From Bradyrhizobium sacchari (lineage in GTDB: Bacteria; Pseudomonadota; Alphaproteobacteria; Rhizobiales; Xanthobacteraceae): a stretch of 64,000 nt of DNA. Position 1 is the first letter of the stretch. The number at the start of each line of letters is the position of its first letter. Positions 8,011-14,604 of this stretch are shown here, piece by piece. The stretch is taken from assembly GCF_002068095.1 (NCBI RefSeq), contig NZ_LWIG01000063.1:64480-128479 (forward strand), in the 5' to 3' direction. Under the pieces are notes generated by a model. It made no database searches, had not been told where the DNA came from, and saw only the letters and a program-made list of their open reading frames with translations. Made by a program: the position numbers and the translations under genes.

Positions 8011-9402
8011 CTAGTTCTTGGCGTGGCGCGCCGCTTCCCGTCCTGCGATCCGGCCGAACACGCTGCCGATAGTCATGCCCATGCCGGCCGCATAGCCCCT
8101 GCCGAGCACATTGCCCGCCATGATCTCACCGGCCGCGAACATGTTGGCGGACGGCTTGCCGTCGGCCATCAGCATCCGCGCCTCCTTGTTCACACGCGTG
8201 CCGAGATAGGTGAAGGTGATACCCGGCCGCACCGGGTAGGCGAGATAAGGCGGCGTCTCGATCTTGCGCGCCCAGTGCGTCTTCGGTGGCGTGATGCCCT
8301 CGGTCACACAGTCATCCAGAACGGTGTGGTCGAAGGTGCCGGGGCGCACCGCGGCGTTGAAATCGGTGATGGTCTTATCCAGCGCCGCCGGATCAAGCTC
8401 GAGCTTGCCGGCCAGTTCGGCAATCGTCTGCCCGGCGATCGGCGGGAACAGCGTCGGCATGAAGCTCGTCACGACGGTGGAATCGAAGATGATGTAGGCG
8501 ATCTGGTCGGGTTGCGCCGCGACCAGGCGGCCCCAGATCGCGTAGCGCTTGGGCCAGATGTCCTCGCCCTCGTCATAGAAGCGCTGGGCGTGCTTGTTGA
8601 CGACGATGCCGAACACGACGGAGTCGTGGCGCGTGATGATGCCGCCGTCGAATTTCGGCGCACGGGCGTCGATCGCGACCGCATGACACTGGGTGGGATC
8701 GCCGACCTCCTGCACGCCCTTGTCCAGCAGCATCTTCAGGATCGAGCCACGATTATAAGGCGTGCCGCGGATCAGGAAATTGTCGGCGGCATCACCCCAA
8801 TATTGCTTCAGCCATTCGATGTTGGCCTCGAACCCACCGGCGGCGGCGACCAGCGAGGCCGCGCGGATCTCGGTCTCGCCCTTGATCGGGCGCTTGAGGC
8901 GCGCGGCGAGGAACACGCCGTCGTCGATCGCGAGATCGGTGACCTCGGCGTCGTATTCGACATCGACGCCGAGCCGCTCGGCGGTGAGATACAGCGCGTT
9001 GAGCATCGCCCGGCCGCCGCCAAGGAAGAAGGAGTTGGTGCGGCCGAGGCTCAGCGTGCCGCCAAGCGAGGGCTGCCAGCGCACGCCCTGCTGCACGATC
9101 CAGTTCAGGATGTCCTTGGACTCCCGGATCATGTGACGGGCAAGTTCCTCGTCGGTCTGCCCGCCGGTGACGCGCAGCAGATCCTCCCAGAACTCCTCCT
9201 CGGTATAGGGGCCGGTCAGGATTTCGGTCGCGGCATCATGGGCGCAGCGCATGTTGCGCGTGTGGCGCGTGTTGCCGCCGCGGTAGAATTTTGGCGCGCC
9301 TTCGAGCACGAGGACGGAGGCACCGCCGCGCCGGGCGCTGATCGCCGCACACAGTGCCGCGTTGCCGCCGCCGACTACCAGCACGTCGTATTTGCCGCTC
9401 AT
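8011..9402 (-). CDS. tcuA: TcuA-like FAD-dependent tricarballylate dehydrogenase
   Basis: The 463-residue flavoprotein has the ADP-binding motif VVGGGNAALCAA near residue 9 with the acidic end of strand two at VLVLE, and the C-terminal FAD segment MFAAGEIMAGNVLGRGYAAGMGMTIG. It belongs to the fumarate-reductase/succinate-dehydrogenase flavoprotein superfamily, and its length and the RGGNTRHTRNMR segment fit TcuA, which oxidises tricarballylate to cis-aconitate. Its electrons would go to the TcuB protein of the same operon. A carrier gene of the TcuC type is not next to it. The divergent GntR regulator and a TTGTATACAA palindrome lie upstream. Confidence 0.9.
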   Translation of the reverse strand: MSGKYDVLVVGGGNAALCAAISARRGGASVLVLEGAPKFYRGGNTRHTRNMRCAHDAATEILTGPYTEEEFWEDLLRVTGGQTDEELARHMIRESKDILNWIVQQGVRWQPSLGGTLSLGRTNSFFLGGGRAMLNALYLTAERLGVDVEYDAEVTDLAIDDGVFLAARLKRPIKGETEIRAASLVAAAGGFEANIEWLKQYWGDAADNFLIRGTPYNRGSILKMLLDKGVQEVGDPTQCHAVAIDARAPKFDGGIITRHDSVVFGIVVNKHAQRFYDEGEDIWPKRYAIWGRLVAAQPDQIAYIIFDSTVVTSFMPTLFPPIAGQTIAELAGKLELDPAALDKTITDFNAAVRPGTFDHTVLDDCVTEGITPPKTHWARKIETPPYLAYPVRPGITFTYLGTRVNKEARMLMADGKPSANMFAAGEIMAGNVLGRGYAAGMGMTIGSVFGRIAGREAARHAKN

Positions 9403-9477
9403 GCCGTTTGTCCGACGAAGTTAGAGACATTCTGCCGCCGGCCTGCGCGGATCAATCGCGCCCACCATTGCGTACCG

Positions 9478-9496
9478 TTGTATACAAAGATATACA
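9478..9496. promoter_or_regulatory. Putative GntR operator between tcuA and gntR
   Basis: TTGTATACAA at 9478-9487 is a perfect 10-bp palindrome, and the longer stretch TGTATACAAAGATATACA at 9479-9496 has TGTAT/ATACA ends. Palindromes with a GTATAC core are typical for FCD-type GntR regulators. The site lies 76 bp upstream of tcuA and about 60 bp upstream of the regulator gene, placed to control both. Confidence 0.6.
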
Positions 9497-9556
9497 GAAG
9501 GCGTGCAAGCGGCATCTCTGCATGGGCAGGATGCGCTCGGCAGCCGATGAGGATGG

Positions 9557-10252
9557 ATGGCCAGACGCCCGGCAAAGACAGGCGGATCAATCGGACGCGG
9601 CAGCGGCGTGGCGCTTGGCGAAGCCGTGTTCCGGTCGCTCTGCGAGGCGCTGCAGGCGGGCAATTACCGCGCCGGCGACCGCCTGCGCGAGGAGGAGGTC
9701 GCGCAGCGGCTGAACGTGAGCCGCACGCCGGTGCGGGAAGCGCTGGGCCGGCTCGCGGCGCGCGGTTTCGTCGAGCCCGCCGGCGGCCGCGGCCTGATCG
9801 TGCGCAACCTCGACATCTCGGAGGTGCTCGAGCTCTACGCCATGCGCGAGATCATGGAGGGTGCCGCCGCGCGCCTTGCCGCCGGGCATGCCTCCGCCCC
9901 CGAGATCGAGGCACTCCGGGATATCGAGCAGGCCTTTGTCGAGGCGTCAGCGACCGACGCCACCGAGATGGCAGGCGAAATGGCAAGGCTCAACCGCACC
10001 TTCCACGAGGCCATCTGCCGCGCCGCGCGCAACCGCTATCTCGACAACGCCTCCCGCGAATTGCAGGACTGGATCGCCCTGCTCGGGCCGACCACTTTCA
10101 CGGTGACGGGCCGCCCCTCGACCAGCCACGGCGAGCATCAGGCCATCATCGACGCGATCGCCGCGCGCGACGGCGACAAGGCCGAACAGCTGGCGCGGGC
10201 CCATATCCGGGAAGCGCTGCGCTGCCGGCTGAAACTGTTGCAGAAGCAGTAG
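9557..10252 (+). CDS. GntR family regulator (FCD/FadR subfamily)
   Basis: The 231-residue protein has an N-terminal winged helix with the GntR signature LREEEVAQRLNVSRTPVREA (about residues 43-62), then an all-helical FCD ligand domain with the metal/carboxylate-binding pattern (RTFHEAI, and the late HGEHQAIIDAI). FCD regulators usually sense small organic acids. It is divergent from the tcuA operon with a good palindromic site between them, so it is likely the local repressor. Salmonella tcu genes use a LysR regulator instead, so this arrangement is a different wiring of the same pathway. Confidence 0.92.
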   Translation: MARRPAKTGGSIGRGSGVALGEAVFRSLCEALQAGNYRAGDRLREEEVAQRLNVSRTPVREALGRLAARGFVEPAGGRGLIVRNLDISEVLELYAMREIMEGAAARLAAGHASAPEIEALRDIEQAFVEASATDATEMAGEMARLNRTFHEAICRAARNRYLDNASRELQDWIALLGPTTFTVTGRPSTSHGEHQAIIDAIAARDGDKAEQLARAHIREALRCRLKLLQKQ

Positions 10253-10441
10253 GACTTGCATCCGTAAACGTCAGCTTCGTGAGTTAGCTAAGCGGAAGTG
10301 GCCTGCATTTGGTCAGCATCGACCGCTTATGACCCCAAAGCAGACTGACGATCGCATTCTTCGCCTGGATGCGTGGCAAGACACGTCGCCACGATCCAGA
10401 CGAGAAACCATAACTCGCTGGGGAGAGTTGAACCCCTCTTC

Positions 10442-11359
10442 TTAGGAGCGGATCTGAATGATCGGCTTGCCCTGGCGTCGCTGGGCCGAGTTGAAGGTGG
10501 CGACAACATTGTCGAGGGAGGATACCTTTCCGATGTTTGTCCGCAATCTTCCGTCCCGCACCCTCTGGACGATCTCGCTCAATTGACCACGGTCAGCCTC
10601 CACGACGAAGTCAATGGCCAAGCCGTCGATCGGCCGAGCCTCCGCTGGGCCGACGACACTCACCAGCGTACCTCCGGCTCTAACAAGGGCTGCAGACTGC
10701 TTCTGGATGTCGCCGCCGATGACGTCAAATGCGAGATCGACCCCGCCGACATCCTTGAGCCCATCGTGCTCCAGGTCGACGAATTCATTCGCACCGAAGT
10801 CGAGCGCTTTCTGCCGGTCGGCCGCGCGTCCGGTTCCGATGACATAGGCACCAGCCTCTCGTGCGAGTTGAACAACCATGGAACCGACCGCGCCCGCTGC
10901 ACCATGCGCAAGCACGCTCTGGCCTGCCTGAAGACGGCCGTGCTGGAAGAGCCCTTGCCACGCAGTCAAGCCCGAGATGGGAAGGCTCGCGCCCACCTTG
11001 AAATCGACGTCACCCGGCAATGGCGACAGATTGCGCGCCTCGATGGCAATATATTCGGCAAGTGTGCCATCACGATACCAGTCGGCAAGGCCGAACACGC
11101 GCTGCCCCACCGACAGTCCCGCCGTGCCGTAGCCGAGCGCCGTAACGATGCCGGCGAATTCGTGCCCAGGGATCGTCGGAGTTCTGTTTTGCTCGCGACG
11201 ATCTATCCACGTCGAGGGCCATTCCAATTCCGTCGGAACGAATCCCGATGCGTGAACCTCTACGACAACGTCGTTGATCGCTGGTTGAGGTTGGGGCCGT
11301 TCCACCAGCTTCATCCCGGGAAATCCGGCAGCCTGGTCCGTCACGATAATGGCTTTCAT
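10442..11359 (-). CDS. Zinc-free MDR-family NAD(P)-dependent oxidoreductase
   Basis: The 305-residue protein belongs to the medium-chain dehydrogenase/quinone oxidoreductase group. It has the GroES-like N-terminal fold with PGHEFAGIV, and a nucleotide-binding segment AHGAAGAVGSMVVQLAR. The usual structural zinc cysteines are missing, which points to the quinone/enone reductase branch. An AAAGGAG site stands 6-8 bases before the ATG at 11359. It is the last gene in a row with an AhpD-like protein and a nitroreductase, suggesting joint handling of electrophilic or quinone-like compounds. Confidence 0.88.
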   Translation of the reverse strand: MKAIIVTDQAAGFPGMKLVERPQPQPAINDVVVEVHASGFVPTELEWPSTWIDRREQNRTPTIPGHEFAGIVTALGYGTAGLSVGQRVFGLADWYRDGTLAEYIAIEARNLSPLPGDVDFKVGASLPISGLTAWQGLFQHGRLQAGQSVLAHGAAGAVGSMVVQLAREAGAYVIGTGRAADRQKALDFGANEFVDLEHDGLKDVGGVDLAFDVIGGDIQKQSAALVRAGGTLVSVVGPAEARPIDGLAIDFVVEADRGQLSEIVQRVRDGRLRTNIGKVSSLDNVVATFNSAQRRQGKPIIQIRS

Positions 11360-11409
11360 CTTCGACTCCTTTGGGTGTGGTGTCTTTTCAGATTCCGAAC
11401 TTCCCGTGC

Positions 11410-11955
11410 TCAGATCGAGCCGGCCGGCGCCACCGCGGGGAAGTCCTTGTCGGGATGGAACACGTTGTTGAAGAAGTTCGTCAGCGAGTACATGGCCACG
11501 AGCGCGACGATCTCCATGATGTTCGCATCCGTGTAGCCCGCATCGCGGACGGCTTGCAGATCGGCGTCCGTAACGTGGCCACGGCTCTCGATGATCTTGC
11601 GTGCAAGCTGGACGGCGGCATCCCGCTTCGGGTCGCTTGCGTGACCCTTTCGGGCGAGAATGATGTCCTCCGCCGGCAGCTTGGCCATATGCTCGGCCGT
11701 GAAGCTGTGCACCGTCAGGCAGTAGTCGCAGCCGTTCACTTCGGAGACCGCAAGGCCGATACTGTCGCGCGTCTTGACATCGAGCGCCTTGCTCAAGGAG
11801 CTGAGCAGAGCGGCCCATGCGTTGAACGCGATCGGGCTCTGCGCGAAGGTCGCCATCATGTTTGGCGTGAACCCGACGTTCTTGGTGAACAGGTCGAGGG
11901 TCGGTTTCGAAGCAGCCGGAACGTGTTCCTGCTTCAGCGCAGCAGCTCTGGCCAT
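11410..11955 (-). CDS. Carboxymuconolactone decarboxylase / AhpD-like protein
   Basis: The 181-residue all-helical protein carries the AhpD-type redox motif CDYCLTVH (CxxC followed by histidine) preceded by the acidic VSEVNG segment. Proteins of this type are alkylhydroperoxidase-like and often act in peroxide or electrophile defence; annotation as a decarboxylase is usually only historical. It starts 34 bp after the nitroreductase gene and is followed by the MDR reductase, in one probable operon. The motif residues are intact. Confidence 0.88.
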   Translation of the reverse strand: MARAAALKQEHVPAASKPTLDLFTKNVGFTPNMMATFAQSPIAFNAWAALLSSLSKALDVKTRDSIGLAVSEVNGCDYCLTVHSFTAEHMAKLPAEDIILARKGHASDPKRDAAVQLARKIIESRGHVTDADLQAVRDAGYTDANIMEIVALVAMYSLTNFFNNVFHPDKDFPAVAPAGSI

Positions 11956-11989
11956 GATACTCTCCTTGGATGATTGGCTTCGGGGTTGG

Positions 11990-12670
11990 TTATGCGAAAT
12001 GCAGCACGTCGGCCACGGGTAGGCGCGGCTTCTGCGGCCAGTTGCCGGGCCGCTCCGGCCCGACGGTCAGCAGCATGACTGGGATTTCGTCATCGGCCAG
12101 GCTGAACTCTCTGTGCACGGCCTCTGCGTCGAAACCGATCATCGGTGTCGACCCCAGGCCTAGCGAGCGGGCCGCATAGATGATGGCTGCGGCGCCGAAG
12201 GTCGCGGAGCGCACGGCCTCGTCGCGTTGGCGCTGCGGATGATTGTCGTACAGGCCGCGCGCAGGCCCCTCCCATTCCGGCACCAGATGTGCCGACATGA
12301 TTCCGGCTTCCACGACCGGCGCCAGGCGCTCAGGGACGGTGCTGGCATCAGCCAATTGGCCGATGATGATGAAGGTCACGGCTGCTTCGGTGATTGCGGG
12401 CTGATTCCAGGCGATCGGAAGCAGCCGCGCCTTCGCTTCGCTTGAGCGCACGGCGATGAAGCGCCAGTTCTGCAAATGGAAGGATGTCGGCGCTGAAGTA
12501 CCGATCCGCACCAGATCGCGGATCTGATCATCGCTTAAGGTGGCGGTCGAGTCATAGTACTTTGCTGCACTGCGGCTCAGAATGGTTTGGATGACGGAGT
12601 TTGTCGGCAGCGGCCCCGCGAGCCAGCGGGAGGTTTCGCGGTGGGCAGCGGTTGGAGCGGTGTCGTGCAT
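11990..12670 (-). CDS. Nitroreductase family protein
   Basis: The 226-residue protein belongs to the FMN-dependent nitroreductase family. It begins with the conserved RRS-like segment (ILSRSAAKYYDS), followed by APTSFHLQNWRFIAV, which contacts FMN, and ends with a glycine-rich GLGSTPMIGFD segment. The ATG at 12670 was chosen over two upstream in-frame starts because AGGAG stands 8 bases before it. It heads a probable operon with the AhpD-like and MDR genes and is downstream of an AraC-type regulator. A TATAAT box and an inverted repeat lie in the leader. Confidence 0.88.
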   Translation of the reverse strand: MHDTAPTAAHRETSRWLAGPLPTNSVIQTILSRSAAKYYDSTATLSDDQIRDLVRIGTSAPTSFHLQNWRFIAVRSSEAKARLLPIAWNQPAITEAAVTFIIIGQLADASTVPERLAPVVEAGIMSAHLVPEWEGPARGLYDNHPQRQRDEAVRSATFGAAAIIYAARSLGLGSTPMIGFDAEAVHREFSLADDEIPVMLLTVGPERPGNWPQKPRLPVADVLHFA

Positions 12671-12723
12671 TGGGTGACTCCTCATCAAGTGATTACGGAG
12701 GCCGAACTTACTGATGGCATTGA

Positions 12724-12773
12724 TCATTTCGAGCCTCTATTGGCTCAAAATGATGCTAGAAAGGATCATTATA
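12724..12773 (-). promoter_or_regulatory. Promoter box and inverted repeat before the nitroreductase operon
   Basis: On the minus strand a perfect TATAAT lies at 12773-12768, without an obvious -35 box. Just downstream is an inverted repeat with 12-base arms and one mismatch, TCATTTCGAGCC at 12724-12735 and GGCTCAAAATGA at 12742-12753. It would lie near the start of the transcript and could be an operator for the neighbouring AraC protein or a leader hairpin. Confidence 0.5.
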
Positions 12774-12791
12774 TCGGTCGGGGGTGCCCTG

Positions 12792-13748
12792 CTACTCGCC
12801 GTTATGCGCCAGTCGGCGCCATTCCCCTGGCGTCATCCCCATCCTTTGCGCGAACACGCGCCGGAATGCCGAAACGGATTGATAGCCGACCGTCTCAGCC
12901 ACGGCTTCCGTGCTGATCGTCGGCTTCTTGAGCTCGTTGGCGGCCATGCTCATGCGAAGATCGGTCAACAGGTCGAGGGCAGAGCGGCCTAACTTGTCCT
13001 GAAACTGGCGCATGAATGTTGCGCGTGACATGCCGCATAGATCGGCCAAATCGGGAAGCTTCCAGGGCCGCGCCGGATCCGCGAACATCGCCGCAATGGC
13101 CGCTGCCAATCTCGGATTGCCGGCAAGAGCCAACAAGCCTTCGGTGGATTTGCCGGCTTCGCTCGCGGCGCGGAGAACCAGAGCGAACAAGACCGAAGAA
13201 AGCGCGTTGAGAATGGCTCGTCCTCCCGCTCTGTCGCCAGCGGACTCCATTCGCATCAGGCCGACCAGTCCGGAAAGTTGACCCGATGCCGACGCAATGT
13301 CCTCTTCTCCATGGCTTTTCGCAGCCCGCACGACCAGATTTGCCGGCAGGTAGTTGCGGAGTAATCGATCATGGGGTGGCACGACAAAAAACCGTCCGCA
13401 CAGCAGATCGAGTTGCTCACCCGGTGCATCGTTCTCGCTCAACATCCATCCTGCGGAGCCCCTGCTTTGACGCGTGCTGATCGGCGTTTTGCCGCTGCCG
13501 TCGTGCAGCATGTGCGACGAACCGTGAGGAAGCAGCACGATATCCCCGCTCCCAAGCTCCTGCACCGTTTTCGAATCCGGGTCCTCGAAAATGGCGCGGC
13601 CCTTGACTATGACATGATAGGGGATCTCGTTCGCCGCCGCCTTGGGCCAGATGATACGCCATGGTGCGCCGTACGCGCAGCGGACCTCGAGCTGGCCGGT
13701 GACGGTGATGATTTGCAGGAGATGACTCAACCAATCGACTTGAGACAT
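12792..13748 (-). CDS. AraC family regulator with N-terminal cupin domain
   Basis: The 318-residue protein has an N-terminal cupin (about residues 20-180, with LGSGDIVLLPHGSSHML) and a C-terminal double helix-turn-helix of the AraC/XylS type (LADLCGMSRATFMRQFQ and VAETVGYQSVSAFRRVF, ending MTPGEWR). The start at 13748 was preferred to one 81 bases upstream because a GAGG site stands just before it and the protein then begins at the cupin. It lies upstream of, and on the same strand as, the nitroreductase group, which it probably activates, perhaps through the inverted repeat at 12724-12753. Confidence 0.9.
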   Translation of the reverse strand: MSQVDWLSHLLQIITVTGQLEVRCAYGAPWRIIWPKAAANEIPYHVIVKGRAIFEDPDSKTVQELGSGDIVLLPHGSSHMLHDGSGKTPISTRQSRGSAGWMLSENDAPGEQLDLLCGRFFVVPPHDRLLRNYLPANLVVRAAKSHGEEDIASASGQLSGLVGLMRMESAGDRAGGRAILNALSSVLFALVLRAASEAGKSTEGLLALAGNPRLAAAIAAMFADPARPWKLPDLADLCGMSRATFMRQFQDKLGRSALDLLTDLRMSMAANELKKPTISTEAVAETVGYQSVSAFRRVFAQRMGMTPGEWRRLAHNGE

Positions 13749-14019
13749 ACGACCTCGAAAAGGTGAATCGCCGACGGAGCATATCAATTTAGCGACGCCT
13801 TCGGCGCAAGGCTTGGCCTTCCTCCTCATTGATCGTGGCGACGAAGGCCAGGATGCTCACTTGCTGATTGCCTCATATCGACGGTGAGCTCAGTCAGCAT
13901 CAATACCCGCTTTGAATTGGGTGGCTCAGGACTCGCGCAGGGGGGCCCGGTGGCGGATTGCGAGTGATCTCATGGCCCATAGCCGAACTTGGCACGCTGC
14001 CCGCGGACCGTCAGCTTTG

Positions 14020-14493
14020 TCAGGCCAGTACGTCCGCGACGACCGCCTTCAGCACATCCCTGACGTCAGTAGGCTTCAGCCGCACCTGCAAGCCGCGCTG
14101 GCCGCCATTGAGATAGACGAGGTCATGCAAGAGCGCGCTCTGCTCGATCACGGTGCGCACGAGCTTGCGCTGCCCGAACGGGCTGATGCCGCCGACCTTG
14201 AAGCCGGTGACGCGCTCGGCCTCCGGCGGCTTCATCATCTGCGCCGACTTGCCGCTCGCCGCCGCCGCGAGCTTCTTCATCGAGACCTCCTGGTCTGACG
14301 GAACGACCACGCAGACCGGCTTGCCGTCCACCAGCGCCATCAGCGTCTTCAGCACACGCGCCGGGTTCTCACCAAGCGCAGCGGCGGCCTGCAGCCCGAT
14401 GCTCTCGGCGTCGGGATCGTAGTCGTAGGTGTGGACGGTGAAGGCAACGCCGGCGGCCGTGAGCGCGCGAGTGGCTGGGGTGACTTTGGACAT
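14020..14493 (-). CDS. ybaK: YbaK/EbsC family Cys-tRNA(Pro) deacylase
   Basis: The 157-residue protein spans the single YbaK/ProX editing domain. It starts MSKVTPATRALTAAGVAFTVHTYDYD, has KTLMALVDGKPVCVVVPSD with the catalytic-site lysine region, and the late GGISPFGQRK motif. The family hydrolyses mischarged Cys-tRNA(Pro) made by prolyl-tRNA synthetase. Length is standard. It stands alone; the gene begins next to a palindromic repeat at 14509. The roughly 270 bases between its end and the AraC gene hold nothing I recognise. Confidence 0.92.
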   Translation of the reverse strand: MSKVTPATRALTAAGVAFTVHTYDYDPDAESIGLQAAAALGENPARVLKTLMALVDGKPVCVVVPSDQEVSMKKLAAAASGKSAQMMKPPEAERVTGFKVGGISPFGQRKLVRTVIEQSALLHDLVYLNGGQRGLQVRLKPTDVRDVLKAVVADVLA

Positions 14494-14508
14494 GGGTCAC
14501 GTTTATCA

Positions 14509-14596
14509 CCGTCATTGCGAGGAGCGAAGCGACGAAGCAATCCAGAATCCCGCCGGAGAGGCGGTCTGGATTGCTTCGCTTCGCTCGCAATGACGG
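14509..14596. repeat. Intergenic palindromic repeat, copy 1
   Basis: An 88-base imperfect palindrome with ends ccgtcattgcg and cgcaatgacgg. The arms contain gaagcaatccaga and tctggattgcttc. It can fold into one long hairpin. A second copy is at 23732-23813. Such elements are frequent between genes in Bradyrhizobium-like genomes. Here it separates ybaK from the formate dehydrogenase operon. Confidence 0.85.
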
Positions 14597-14604
14597 CGGA
14601 GGCC

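Noticed and set aside
12671..12727. Longer start of the nitroreductase
   Set aside because: The extra residues would read through the inverted repeat in the leader; the ATG at 12670 has the better ribosome site.
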